Shown: positions 24,727-38,095 of the stretch, piece by piece | Numbering within the stretch: the first letter of the stretch is position 1 | Layout: the number at the start of each line of letters is the position of its first letter | Origin: Strigops habroptila | Lineage: Eukaryota > Chordata > Aves > Psittaciformes > Psittacidae | Direction of reading: 5' to 3' | NCBI RefSeq assembly: GCF_004027225.2 | Contig: NC_044297.2 | Coordinates: 4,298,047 to 4,362,046, forward strand | Length of the DNA stretch: 64,000 nt | Program-made: the position numbers and the translations under genes | Notes under the pieces: generated by a model | What the model was told of the DNA's origin: nothing | The model's input: the letters and a program-made list of their open reading frames with translations, nothing else | Database searches by the model: none

Positions 24727-26041
24727 TTTTTTTAAATTAATGTTAAATACAACAGAGATTTAAAAGCTTTTTTTTTTTCCCCTAGTGCCCAACCTTCCCA
24801 GCAGAAACCAGAATTCATTAATTCTAACACAAAACTCAGCCTTACTTATAGGACCTCTACCCTTGCTCGTGCCCAGAAGGTAAAGCAAAGTCTTTTCAGA
24901 AGATGGTATCAGCTTCCCCGCTTTCTACTCCTCTCCTTCAAGCCAGAAGTGATTTCTTTCTTATTTGCAGAGCATCTCAAGGGGTTGGGTTTTTTTGGAT
25001 ATTTTTGAAATCTGGAAAAAAATTCATGCAGATTTCAAAAGCAATTTATAAGGAATGCTCAAGCACATGGGAAACATCAACACTTCAAACAATTCTAGCT
25101 GGACGGGCATACTTTACAACAGTGTAATTTAACTACTGAAGACAAAGTCACATTTTATCTACTTCAAAAATAGAACAAAATCTTCAGCTTGAATCCTGTT
25201 CTTTCAAAAGAGTGAGCCCCATCTAGAAAGTAACTTGTCACCACAGACTGTCTTTTTGAACTATCAAATTTGTTCCTCTTTACCAAGAGTCACTTGTTTG
25301 CTGACACATCTCCAGTTTAGCAGCTTCCTATACTCACTGCGCAGTTGAGTGGAGCAAGTGGAGCAAGGTGGTCTGCTAAACACAACCAGTCTAACCATTA
25401 CAACTAAGTTCCAAGGGCTAAAATCCCACCTTGCTGTGCAGGTACCGCAGGTGTAAAGATTTAGCAAGAAAATCCCGGACTGCAATAACAAGTGTGCAAA
25501 TGCACGTCAATGTTATTTAAATTCTATATATTGTGTTACCTGCAACCAAATTCACCAGCCCTTAGGAGCAATCCTTCTATATAAGAACTATTAATCTTTG
25601 CCTTCGTGAAGTGACTGAAGTTGGTGTTGCAGAGAAAAGGGGTTATTTGTTGAGGTTTTTTCTAATACTAGCGGTGTTTCATTGCTATTGATCTGTAGAC
25701 AGCACAAAGTCTGAGAACATGTAAGCAAGGATGGAGACTCTAGTAAAGGGGTGATGTCAAAGTCAGTTCATCATAGAAGTTTTTTATCCTCCTGATTACT
25801 GCCATGACTGTCTACCAGAGCAATGCTCTGAGCCAAACTAGGTCTTCCACACAGTTCTGATCTTCAAGCATTTTAGGCATCAAGACAAGAAAAATCACTT
25901 CTAAGTTCTCCAGAAAAATTAAGAAAGAAATAAGCAGTAAGGAAATGTAAGTGAGAGAGAGAAGAAAACAGCACTTAACAGAGAGAACATAAGAGTCTAA
26001 TACTAACCTTCACTTCACACAGTCAGATAGCTGAAACCTCA

Positions 26042-29000
26042 CTAAATGTTAGAGTTATTTTCAAGAGGTATTTCTACTTGTTCATCATGATTCTGGTTAC
26101 TTCTGTCCTTCCTATATACAGAATGTCTTCTGCTCCTTCTTCGGGTTGGAGAGCAAGTTCTTGTTTCTTGAGCTGGGAGTACAGACATGCTTCTCCTCCT
26201 CCATCTTTTGCAAGGCCCATCAGCAAGATTAACAGAGCCACTGTTCTTCCCTGGTGCTGAAAACTGGAGAAGATTTTGTCCTTTATAGTGAATGTTCTCA
26301 GATTCTGTAAGGGTGGACGTACTTATTGTTCGCCTGGTTTTGCAAGCAGAAGCTATTAGGGGAGGGTTCTTCTGGACCTCACTGGGTACTTGAATCCATG
26401 CAAGTCCTTCAACTTCTGCATCTTTATGTAGTCTCATGCTGCGCCTCACTCTCTTTCCACCACTGTTATCGCTCTTCTTTCTAAAAGGCTCTAAGGAGTC
26501 ATTTTTTAGCTGAGGAGCAGAGAAGATTTCTTCCACATTATAAGAACAAACTGGAAGACAGTTTCCAACAGGAAGGAAACACATGGCACTGCTTCTTCTT
26601 CTTCTTCTTTGTGGACCACCTCTTGCAGAATCTTTTTCTGGACACTGAGTTCTTTGGGCATCTGCATATTCACTCATGTCCTGTTGGTGCAGAAACTCCA
26701 GCCCTGTTAGCTGCTCTGCCTCATCGAGGAGATTTCCTTGTAATTTCTCATTTTCTATGAAGGAACCACTTTCTTTTGCCTCTTTTACACATGCAGTCTC
26801 TTCACCTTGTTGGAAAGAGTCAGATGTATCAAAACCACACTTTGCATCTGGCACAATGTTTGAAAACTGGGGAAAGAAAATATTTTTTTGTAAATATAGG
26901 CCAACATAACCCACAAAAACCTGGTTCCAAAGAGCTGACAACTAAATACATGCTACTGGTTTCCTGCTAAGTCTCCTCATTCACAAAACACCCCAACCAA
27001 CACACTGAATCCTGCAGGCTGGGATGTGGGACTAAACTTCTGTTGCTTGAAGCCTTGTTAAGTTCTGAATCTCTCCTTCCAAGGCTGGAGGTTCCACAGC
27101 CTCTCCAGGCAGCCTGTTCCAATAGTGAATCACTCAAGTTTTTCCTTCCCCCAAACATTACTTGTTTTATCCAACAACATCAAGCACAATTCTGATTTTC
27201 TAGCAGTATTCTTAAGCTTATCAGTTACCTCCTGTTCACTGCCAGACACAGACTCCAGATCACCCTCTGGCACCTGGAACACCGTGTCACTGGGACTGCT
27301 GGCTTCTCCTGCATCCAGGTCCTCAGAGCTTGAGGATGCATGAACCACATGGGTGTTCTTCCCTCCTATTCCTTCAGCCACCAGCTTCTGTTGAACATCC
27401 TTGCCAGCATTTCCAGATTTGGTATCCTCTAAAAACACATCCTCTGGATTGGAATAAACATGTGGTTACTTGACTCTAATGGTGAATGGACAAAGCCTTT
27501 TGTTAAATATTACAACAAAAGCTTTATAGTATTTTATTTACATACAAGTAACCTTCTAAACAACCATCCCACAGAACCAGTGTAAAAACACTTCACTATT
27601 CATGCCCAACTTACCAATCTTAAAGACTAGGAAAATACCAGCATCAAGTCAAAGCCAGCTTTACACTGAGTCCAACAGGAGTTAAACTTATCCAGTTGGA
27701 GATTGTCAATCTGTTAGACCCTCGGGACTCCACTGTTATAGAAGCAATTATAAGTAAAAAAATATATCCTGGGCTCTTTACGTATGCACAGAACTCAACC
27801 CTCAACAGTTTTGCTAAGTAACTGTTGAAATACAACATTAGAAGGACCAGGAAGAGCAAGGCAAAACAAAACTCAAAACCACGTTACCTGAAAAAAACGC
27901 AGTTGCCTTTGTTGAGTTGGAAGATGAGGCAGAAGAGAAAAGCTCTGGAATTTCAGGGATAGGGCTGAGAAGAGGTTTCTTAGAAGCCATCTCTCTCTCC
28001 CCATATAAAGATTTTTTTACTTTTTTCTTTCTTCTTTTCCCATAGCCTGTATGTTTTGTTTTCTGAAAAGATGGAGAAGGCTGAATACAGCACAGTGTAA
28101 TTATGATGTTCCTGTACAATTTTTTCCAACAAGTGACACCATTACTGGAATTTGATGGGTAACAATTGTTTCCCTAAAATGAAGGTTCTGCTCATTCTGC
28201 CATCTGCCAACTAACATTAAAAAAAATTAAAAAAAAGCAAAGGAGAATTTCTTCTCCAATAGGAGATCTGATTTGTGTTTCATTATCCAAACCTAGAAGT
28301 CAAGTAAATTAATCCTTCAGCTCAAAACTACAGATTCTTCATTCACGCTTAGTTTGAAAAGGAATACATGCTTTCCCTTCCAACACATGAAAGCAAAAAT
28401 CTTTCAGGAGTCTCACACCTTTACAATACTTAACTAGCATGTAACTGGGCAAGTTCAGCAACTACTACTATATACACTTGGTAAGAACCACCATTAACTC
28501 ATTTTCTGTCCCTTGAGCCTGGAAAGTGACATACACCCCCCCTTTCACCTCCAGAAAGCAAGTACTTTACTCTCTTTTTGCCCTACAAAACTCTGCTAGT
28601 CAGCCTTAACAAGCAGTAAGCAAGAGGTGTGTGGCAGTAAGTGTAAGAAAACAAAATAGGCCTGAAGAAGAGAATATTGGCAGCAATAGGAAACAGCACT
28701 CTTTAGAAAACCTTTACTAAAACAATCAAAATAATCACTAGAACACACAAGAAAAGACACTTGGATTGAGTGTCCAAATTCAAAGATAAAGGCAAATTCA
28801 CCAGCTGCAACAGGCTGACACTTACTTGTGCCTTTTTGGCAGCAGATGTGGTTGCGTTCCTTTGTCTTTGAACCTTGTCCTTTCCTGGATTTTGAGTATC
28901 CTTAGCATTCTGAGTACTTGTGGCTTTTGAGATGCTGAAATCGGTTCCCTCTGAAATGGTGCTACACTGTTGAAGAACATGAATTTGAAGTTGTTGGGTG

Positions 29001-32000
29001 CATGTGTGTTGTGCTTATTCTGAAAACATGGTTCATGTGTCACAAGAATCACATTGCAATAGTCTTATTTCATAGATGATGCTGTAAGAGCTAGACACTG
29101 ACAACTGGAAATTAAAGCTTTATAGAGCTAGTCTTCACTCATAGAACAATACAGCCCTGTTTGTACAAAAAGAAGATTCTAATGAGAAAGTAGAAAACGT
29201 TCCTCTTCAGCTATAAGAGATTCCCATCTGATACTGCGTCTGCCTTATTGGCTAACAGCCAGGGTAACAGGACTGAAGAGCTTCAGCACTCGGCTGGGAA
29301 CCACATTTTCAGCAATACCTGAAGTCATCACAGGCTGCACAATCAGCTTGACTTTATCAGCCTCTACCTCGTGTTCCTGTGACTCAAAGAAATTTAACCA
29401 CATAGAAAAATTAGACTGAAAACTTTGTTTCCATTCTCCTCAATTTTCTGTGATTCTAAGTTTTTAGATTCCCATGAGTGAAGACCCTAATCTTATGAAT
29501 GACTGCCTATGAATAAATCTTCTAAATATTGTCAGACTATTTGAGAAAGTTCCTGGAAAAAAAAATAATCAATAAAAGTAATAAATTTAAGCATCAGACC
29601 GTAACCAAAAATGTTTTTAATAACTGGAAAACCACTTTCACTCAAAAATGAGATTTCCTTAAGATACTATCTGCATTAACATAATATATCTCCATATACC
29701 CGGATATACACAACCCTCGTACCTAGGGCTGTAAAACTCTTACAAGCATCAGGAGGTAAAAATGTAACAATTCTGCTTGAAGAAGTTAAAAAAATGAAAC
29801 AAACATCATCACTAAAGAAACTCACCTTCCTTTTCGTAGAATAATGAGTTTTTGTCACATCAGATTTGTCACTTTCTGCTATTATATATGAAGAAAATAA
29901 GATTATTGATTCAGTTTCAACACAAAAAGTTAATCACATTTTGAGGAAAGTATCGTATCATTTCCAACATTCTGAACAGCATGTTTACTCATCTCAGTCT
30001 TGAATAACCAGCAACAGTCTTAAGCTCTATCAAACATGGCAAGATAAAAAAAAAAAAATAAAGCTTTACAGCTTGCTTTACAAAACAGAGGAAAACAAAA
30101 GTGGTGAGGATTTGGTAACAAAGCCCTTACACAGCTTCCATTGAGATATATACATACACATGCACAACCCCCCTTCAGCTTTTTGTTGTTGTTGTCTTGC
30201 TGTTAAAACCTCCAAAATTACAATATCAGAATCAAGATACTAAGCCAAAGTATTCAAAGCACTAAGCCTAATTAGATCAGCCACTTTCAGAGAAGAATAC
30301 AAGGTCAAATAACTTTCAGTTAGCCAAAAGAACAGGTAAACACTGCAGCTACTGCAAAGACCACTAGAAGAAAGCAAGAGCATTTCCATTTTAGCACGAT
30401 TGAAATAGATGTCTTTGTATAAAACCAAACCAACCTGTGTCATATCTCAGTTTTCAGAGACAGAAAGATGTATTATCTAATGACAAAAAACCAAGCTGTG
30501 GTTACCTTCTGCATTTTCAACAGGTGAAAGGTCTTTTGCAGCAACAGAACACTCCAGCGACTCTTGAAGAGGCTCAATACATTCCTTTAAACAAAAAAAA
30601 GTTAATTTTAGCAATATGCTATACCAGATATATATTGAAAATCTCCTTTTCTATTAGTGCTTGGAACAGCCAGGTGATTTTACTTTCTTTCCTTAAAGAA
30701 TATGACAGCTCATTTGCCATATATGGCAAAAAGAAATACAGTATCAAAAGACAGCATCAAAAGTCTATGAATTAGCCAAGTGAAAAACATTTCATGTGCT
30801 ACCAGTACTCAACTTTAAACAGCTCTACAGGCCAAAATGCTATTTACAACTCAGAAACCAAAAGCAAAAGTTCTCAATGCTATTCTAAAGCTTCCAGAAG
30901 GCTCTATTTTAATATTTTAGCAATTTCTTTTCAAAACCAAGCAGACTGGGGAAAAAAATAAACCAAACCTGAACATTCAGAGAGACCAAGAGGCTGGTTT
31001 TATGGCTTTAAAAACAAACCCCAAACTCCAACAAAACCCTTACATTGCTGCAATCAAAGTTCGGCTGGGGGAACGGTTCCTCAAGGAGACTTGGCCTTGC
31101 AGAAGGGCTGTTGCTTTGTAGGCCTGGATGAGTGACTGGGGTTGCTCCTTTGCGCAGTGGAGTATTCGCAGGTAAAGTTTCATCAAATATTTCTGGGCTT
31201 AGGACTTCTCCAAAAGTGACTCTCTTCTTCTTCGGGTTTTTAGAGCTCCACGTTTCTGTTTTCTCTGTTGTAATAAAATACACTGGCTGCTCAGTGGACT
31301 TGGAACTTTCAGAGAGCAGAGACTTTTCAAGGGCTTTTTATGGGTCTTCACGTTCTCTTAAAAATCACACCCCCCAAACAAGCCGCAAAATACCACCTTT
31401 ATATGTTTTGGGGATTCCACCAGAATTTTCAGTATAGCTTTACTACAGTATCAAGAATTAAGGAAGAAAGAAGACTAGGAATGACTGGCTGTTCCACAAG
31501 TTCCAGCTGACAAGTGTGAAATGTCTTGAAGACCAGGAGATTCTATTCTGATGCTAGAGGCTTTCTCAAGTTTTGGGGTGGGATTTTTTAGTTTCTTTTA
31601 ATAGACATTATTTTTCTTGCTAACCTTTTCTCCTTCACACAGTAGGATGCCACATTTGAGCTACTTCAGTGGCAGTTAATGCACATAATTCTTCAGAATT
31701 AGCAAAGAGGCAAAGCCTTATGATGCCACGTAATACTTTGCCTATTTAAAAACCAAAAAGGGAATCTGACCTGTTTCCACTGCTTCAAAGGTTTCTGCAC
31801 AATTGGAGACTGCAAGAGATTCACCTCCTCCACTGTCAATCACATTTGAGTATTCCTATCAAATTCAAATAATACAATCATCTATTCAATACCATTTAAT
31901 TAAAATATTGTCCTTATGCAAATCAAAAGCGAAAATAACTTCTTCTGCAAGCAACATCTAATAATTAGTCCTAGTGCTTACAAAAACCTACTTGTTTTCT

Positions 32001-35000
32001 AAATGAATAAAACTCAACAACATAATATGGACCTTCTCTTACCATGAAAGCTTCAAGCAAAGCTTCCAAGATGACCAAACAGATATCCATGAGAGCATTA
32101 AATTATTTCAAAATGCATTATAATTAGTAAAAATTATCTTCAACGATTCAGCTTCTGGTAGTTCAATGATGACCGCAGAAGTTCATCCTTAGAACTCCAT
32201 GTGAGTCAGTTAACCCACCTTGGTCGGCGTTTTCTTCAGCACGGATCGCAAGAGGGAGCCGCTCTGTCTGCGCGCACGTAGGGAACCCCTTCCCGTGTGT
32301 TGTGGTGTGACTGCTGCCTTGCTTTCATCACACATTCCCAGGCTGGGCTCTTCTGCAAAGCTGACTTTCCTTCTGCTTAGATCTGATATAACGTTATTTG
32401 TCACGTCTTTAGTGATGTGCTCACAACTGGAATCTTTAGAGCAAGTAGACAAATATGACAATTAAAGACTGAAATAACATTGAGAAGACTTTACCATCAG
32501 CAACATGAAGTGTAAGTGTACACATGTCCACAGAGTCCATGCATCAACATAACAAAAAATCCATGTTTCCAAATCTCTGCTATCATTGCGCTACATTTAC
32601 ATTTCATATTTTGAGAAATTTACAAACCATACAAAGGTAGAAAGGGAGCCCTACAGAAGGAAAAGGCATTTTACAGAAGGATTTCTCTCTCATCCATGAA
32701 ATTGAGGGGGGGAAAAATATGCATTCTCTAATGTACACAGAGAATGCATTATCATCCCCCTCTACATTATCATCCCCCTCTCCTTCACAAGCATGAACTA
32801 CTCAGCTATGCTTTTCACTATAAATGGCCTGACTAGCAAAATTAAGGGAAGCTCCAAACAATTATCCCCTGCCTGTGTGTCAGTTTAAGCTTGCTTTTCC
32901 TCTCAGAATCAAACTGCCAACACACCACCCAAGAGGCCCTACCCCACCTTCCAAATATTTCAGTTCCTCTCATAAAAGCTATTTCCTTCCTATGAATTGT
33001 GCTTAAGTAAAAACATGTTTAATGCTAAGTTGTACTGAACGAGCTCCGAATTCAGTTTTAAACTGGGACTTGAGCCTCCTCTGCAGCAGTACTTGACAAG
33101 ATCATTATTTTCAGTGTTATGCCTTTATGTCAAAGCTGTATCAGGTTTCTACTGCATTGTGAATTGTAGACAAAATGACAGACATGGAATGACTGCTTGT
33201 GAAACATTTCCTTGCAAATATTCTAAGTATTTTTACTTTCTAATCAGAATATAACAGAGACTGTAATAGTGATGAATCCTCTTACCATGGCCTGTTTCTA
33301 AGACATCTTTAATTACAACAGTCTCCAACGACTCAATAGGATTATGTTGCTCATAAACCCATTCCTAGAGAAAAAGTTACAAGATTTTATATATGTATAT
33401 ACGTAGCATCTATTTATATACACAACCAAGCAACGTGATAAAGAAAAAAAAACTACTTGCAATTGCTGCATTTTAAAATAGAATTAACTATGGAGAGGTT
33501 TTAATCCCATAGACAAAGATTTCTGAGTTTTCTTAATCATCCACTACATGTGTTGAACTTATTTTTTTCCAAAACACCAAGGCTAAATGCTTAAAAGGAT
33601 TAGATATCAGAAATGAAAACAAGATGGAAGGAAAAACCTGTATATTTTAATCACTAGTCTAGGAAGTTCCTTCCTATCCTCCATACAACTGTTGCACTAT
33701 CACAGGTGTTTAACAACTCAGAAGCTGCTGGATCACAGCAGAGGACACACATAGCAGAACAGACCCCATCTTCACATATTTGAATTTAGAACAGCTTGTA
33801 GCACCCATGCTGAGCATTTGCACGTGCAAGAAAACCCAGCACAGCCTCAGAAATGGCTGAGGTTAGGCTGCGCTCACTGCCCGTCCAAACAGATCAGTGC
33901 CCAGGCCAGATTTTACTTCCTTTTACTTGATAAAGTAAGACGTGAAAATCTTGCAAGGGAGATTTGCTGTGGGTTTTCTCCATGTTCTTTGCCCACATGT
34001 ATATTATAAAGTACCTTTGAAACAGCAGCAGCAGGTTCAGTGACAGTTGCATCCTGGCATGAAGACAAGATGCTGTGGATCTTGGTATCAGGCTTACTGC
34101 TGCTGGTCAAATTTTGTCTTGGATTCTCTTTCACATCACCTCCATTGTCACCTGACACAAACTTTTCACTGCACTGACCCGGGTTCTGCTCTTCTGTAAA
34201 ACGTACTTTGTTCTGAGCTGCATCAGATAAAAACAAACCACAAAGCACAAACTTCAGATTTTTCAGTGAATGCTCTTATTGTGGCTCTTCACCAAAAGGA
34301 TGGTGAGGTTGAAAAAGCTTGGTAACTTTCTAGTCAGGAAAAAGAAAACACGTGCATTTTTAGGTTCTACTTTGAAAAATAACCAAATCTTTAAAACAAA
34401 GCAAGTTTTTTCTTTTCATAGAAATGTTACTAGCTCCATCAATACCAGAGAAGCATTGTAGTTTGTTCTACACTACCATCTTCTCACAATAAATGCACAG
34501 TACTGCCCTGACTTGCTTTTGCAATACTTACTGTTGTCATTAATAAGGATATCACACCTCAGTAATGTAATGGCATTTCTAAAATCACTGTACTTGAAAG
34601 TTATTAAACAAGTCTGTACATCATGATCAAGAGAGATAACAGTTACCACAGCTAAAACCAGTTGTCAGGAAAACCATTCTCAGTTTCATGGAAAAAGTGT
34701 GAAAACACTAATTTACTTTTCACTAGGCATTAAAGGGTATAAATCTAGAAAGTAACCCGAAGAAAACAGTTACCAAAAAATACAAGTCTTTGGTTTTTTT
34801 TTCTGGGGCTATTCTGAGAAACCACTATTCAGGATGAACTAAGAAATGCGATGGGTTTAAACAAACACAAAACATGTGCCAAACCTTACAAAGGAGCATT
34901 TTTTTGTTGTTGTTTATATTAACTGTTTGCAGTTTAGTACTTTATGGCCTAAAGGAAGACCTCATGTTTAAAATAAACCATTGACCACAAACATAACCAA

Positions 35001-36899
35001 CTTACAAGAGCCTGCTCCCTGGGAAGTAGCATCCACGTGTGACGGTCCAGAGGAGCCAGTCTCCCCTTCAGCTTCTTGTACTGATTTAAAAGATGTTTGA
35101 AAAGCATCTATCTTGTCCTTCAACGACCTGACATGTTCGTGTTTAAAAGGACTAACCTGCTGAAACAAAATTAACCGCAAGATGGTTTGTCTCTTTCCCC
35201 AAGATGACATGGGCTTATTACTTTCTATTTGCACTTTGGCACAAAAGAAACTCTGAGAAGCAGCGAATCTTATATTTAATCTGGCTTCAATTTGAGTTGT
35301 GTGGTAAAAATATGCAAAAATAGGAAGTGTACTGCGAAATCTGTTAAGTTTTACTGCCTCTCAAAATCTGTCCCTCTAAACCCAGGACAGATCCATAATT
35401 AGGTTTCTGACAGTCTATGCTGCTTTAAGAAGAGGTCTGATTATAAACCAAGACATTTATGCTAGCATTTACTTCACTTTAAACTATCAACACTTTAATC
35501 AGCCAAAAATCAAGCACGGCAAATATAGGTTATAGTGCACACAAGTTAAAACATACGAGCAAGCTGGACATGGAGAGAAGACTCCAGACTCTGCACAAAG
35601 AACACCTCTAACATACCTCTATTCTAACATAAGGTGTCCAAGGGAAGTCAACAAAATTCAGGCCATGGTTGTTCCTCCTGGCTTCTTCCGGACACCTGCC
35701 TTCTCTTGCTGCCAGCATATGTTGGTATTTGAGAAAGAAAGACTCTCACCTGTGCAAAAGCTGTTTTTTTCCTGTTGCTTCTCTGCTGGGCAAGGTACTG
35801 AATAAGGGCGTTATTTTCTGGTGACCCCCGTACTCCAATTGTTGACCTTCGGCTAAATTTTAATGGAGTTGGAGATTTCCCTGAGATGGGAACAGGAAAA
35901 AAAACAAAACAAATACTTTTTGGAGGAAGAATACCTAAAGTTTTAAAATGGCATTTTTGTTTAAGAGTGATTTAAGTTTATGAAAACATCTACAGTTAGC
36001 TGCTCAGCTCAAGGATCCTTCCTGAGCAAAACCAAATTAGCTTCCTAAAAGCAAGTTAATATTTAACTAAACTACGTACCAACTGAGGAGCTGTTATTTG
36101 CTTTTCCCATTGGTAATTAAGGAACTGTCTACCAATATTTGCAGAATTTGTCTTGCTACTGTCTTGTGAAACTCACTGACACCTAATCAACCATACAGAA
36201 AAACATTCAATAGGGAATTACAGCAACATCATATCACAGTCCTATCCTTGGGCATATTCCAACTCAGCCAGAACCTGACCTGAACTGAAGCTTTTGATAA
36301 GAGGTTGGACTAGATGAACCCTAGATACCCCTCCAAGGAAGACAACTGTCATTAGGCACTCCAGCCTTACCAAGAGATGGTATAGTGAAGCTTTCTTGAA
36401 TAATCCCAAATTCACCAGTTGTTACAGTTGCAAAATCAACAGGTTTTTTCCTCTGTTTCTGTGATATTCCATAATCAGATTCTTCTGCTTTGTCCCTATT
36501 AGGTGTCAAGTAGCATTCACTACCCAAAGAAAAAGGCCTCCTTTGTGACAAATTTTCCTTGCTGTTCAAAGGCAAGGGAGGTTCACCAACCACATCCCTT
36601 GGTGGTGTATCAGAAAAGCTCTGAGTATGCTGACAGCTACCATACTCTTCTTTGTTGTGGCATGATTCCTTCTCAAGGCCTGTGCTGTATCTCCGGGTGC
36701 ATTCTTGCAACTGCGCTTGGTTCCCATCACTGACATTTTCCTTCTTGGATGCCTTGATGACTTTTGATTTAGTCACTTTGTGAATCTTCTGGTCTTTTGG
36801 CAGATCACAGAAAGAGGCCTCCTCCTTCTCTTCAGGACATACACTCTCATTTTCTTTAACTTTCAGGGGAGCATTTACACTCTTAGGTCGCTCGCGCAT
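26042..36899 (-). CDS. CDCA2: CDCA2 / Repo-Man, mitotic PP1-targeting subunit
   Basis: Repo-Man recruits PP1 to chromatin at anaphase, where it reverses mitotic histone H3 phosphorylation. Fifteen coding exons, in transcript order: 36899-36371, 35880-35750, 35156-35006, 34217-34015, 33364-33286, 32433-32219, 31855-31771, 31264-31044, 30584-30506, 29878-29826, 29376-29319, 28950-28826, 28062-27888, 27443-27229, 26866-26042. All have GT-AG borders, and phases join to 1,047 codons; human is about 1,023. Diagnostic segments: RGSPENN in exon 2; the PP1 site RVTFGE at residues 479-484, followed by LSPEIFDETLPANTPLRKG; KSLYGERE and KKPLLSPIPEIPE near 661-682; RRSMRLHKD near 914. Two further RVxF-like motifs, KVRF (274-277) and KVSF (387-390), precede RVTF. 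The ATG lies 2 nt inside its exon, so a noncoding 5' exon must lie toward the CpG island; a coding one cannot be excluded. Exon 12's acceptor was chosen by phase from three nearby AGs. Confidence 0.95.
26592..26612 (-). repeat. CTT/AAG triplet run in CDCA2 exon 15
   Basis: A short CTT run on the plus strand encodes a run of arginines on the minus strand, followed by Ser-Ser, in the last CDCA2 exon. It is part of a basic patch and possible phosphosite cluster. It is too short to suggest instability. Confidence 0.6.
27071..27160 (-). mobile_element. Short diverged CR1 fragment (minus), CDCA2 intron
   Basis: The plus strand reads GGCTGGAGGTTCCACAGCC, TCTCCAGGCAGCCTGTTCC, then AGTTTTTCCTTCC. This is the same internal CR1 region seen in the old copy at 23,001-23,340. 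It lies in the last CDCA2 intron. Confidence 0.7.
32719..32749. repeat. Perfect 11-bp inverted repeat
   Basis: The arms ATGCATTCTCT (32,719-32,729) and AGAGAATGCAT (32,739-32,749) are perfect complements around a 9-base loop, within the intron between CDCA2 coding exons 5 and 6. It could fold in RNA or be a relic of a mobile element. Confidence 0.85.
32746..32783. repeat. 18-bp tandem duplication
   Basis: Two copies of CATTATCATCCCCCTCTA lie head to tail (the last base differs in the second), overlapping the right arm of the inverted repeat at 32,719-32,749. Intronic in CDCA2. Confidence 0.85.
36301..36342 (+). mobile_element. Short CR1 3' remnant, CDCA2 intron
   Basis: GAGGTTGGACTAGATGAACC followed by CTAGATACCCCTCC resembles the CR1 3' segment normally reading GGTTGGACTAGATGA with a downstream CCTTCCAACC. 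It ends about 30 bp from the donor of CDCA2 coding exon 1. It is short, so the call is moderate. Confidence 0.55.
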
Positions 36900-37231
36900 T
36901 CCTAGTGATTTATTTTAAGGAACATTCAGTCAGCCTTTGCTCTCCTATAATTACACGCACCTACCTAAAAGAAAAAAAAGATATTTTAATAGGTATTGGG
37001 TAAGAGCAAGAGTTGGCCACCATTCTCAAACTTCTACCCAATCTAGGTTTTTACCTTCAACAAAGTGTTTAACAGTGAGGGGAAAGGGAGAGCCTTATCT
37101 CCAGAAAGCTCCACAGAAATGACACAAAAAGACACTATAAATATGCACAGCAGAAGTGTTTCACACTATGCTTCCACTCCTTATCAAACTTCAATTTCAT
37201 GTTAGTATAAAGTATGTTAAGGACAAAGTAT

Positions 37232-37319
37232 GTGTGAGGTGTCCCTGCCCATGGCAGAGGGTTGGAACTAGATGATCTTAAGGTCCTTTCCACCCCAAAC
37301 CATTCCACGATTCTATGAT
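37232..37319 (+). mobile_element. CR1 LINE 3' fragment
   Basis: GTGAGGTGTCCCTGCC, CATGGCAGAGGGTTGGAAC, GATGATCTTAAGGTCC, and the tail CCACGATTCTATG. Plus orientation, 5'-truncated. It lies between CDCA2 coding exon 1 and the CpG island, so inside the CDCA2 5' intron if a noncoding first exon exists. Confidence 0.92.
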
Positions 37320-38095
37320 CACACTGTATTCGTTTTGCTGTTAAGTGTTGCAGCAAATATTAGCAGTTTAATATGAAGCAGAACATTTAGGACGCTGACA
37401 TTTTTTGCATGTAGCTCCTTTGATTTTAAGTTAAACATGTAGAATTCAATAACATCAGTCTGAAACTTTGGTCCCACAGATATACATCTTTTCCCCGCAC
37501 TTTGTGTAACAGAATTCAACTGTTAAATACCCCGTGCACAACTTGTTTGAAGTCCACACTAGAAATCGGTGCCTCCATCTACCCGGTTGTACCAACGAGA
37601 GGTGCCTGTGACAGGGAGAACCTCCCCGTGCGGACTCACCCCCATTACCTCAGCGCCCACAGCTCCCCCTCAGCGCGCACCGCTCCCCCCTCAAGACCCC
37701 ACAGGTACCCTCCCACCGCTCCCCACTCCTTTATATCCCCTCACCAGCGCTCCCCACCACCCTCACCCTCACCCGGGCTCACCCCACCTTACCGCGGCCC
37801 CCCTCACGCCCGCCCCAGCGCTTCCCCTCAGCCACCGGCCCGGTCCCGCCTCAGGAGTTCAAACCGAACCGCAGTACCGTGTATCCCTCCGCGCCTTCAC
37901 AACTCTCGTCGCCTTCCCCCTTGCGCTCACGGCCCACCACGGCCAAAGGTGCACAGAATGAGAGCGGGTCGTGAGGAGAAGCAGCCCCGGCCGCCTCCTC
38001 CCCGGTCGCCGGTAGGGCCCCCCGGGAACGGGGAACTCTTTGTCTCTTTACCCGCGGAGGGATCACAGCGTTTGGCGACGCACTGAAACCCTATT

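Noticed and set aside
28931-28985. Alternative acceptors for CDCA2 exon 12 (CTTCAACAG and AGTGTAG)
   Set aside because: They break the reading phase with exon 11; only the ATTTCAG acceptor with exon edge 28,950 keeps the frame open.
37502-38086. 194-codon proline- and serine-rich open frame, plus strand
   Set aside because: Lies in the CpG-rich promoter, where stop codons are rare because of GC content. It has no homology I recognise and runs opposite to the CDCA2 5' region.
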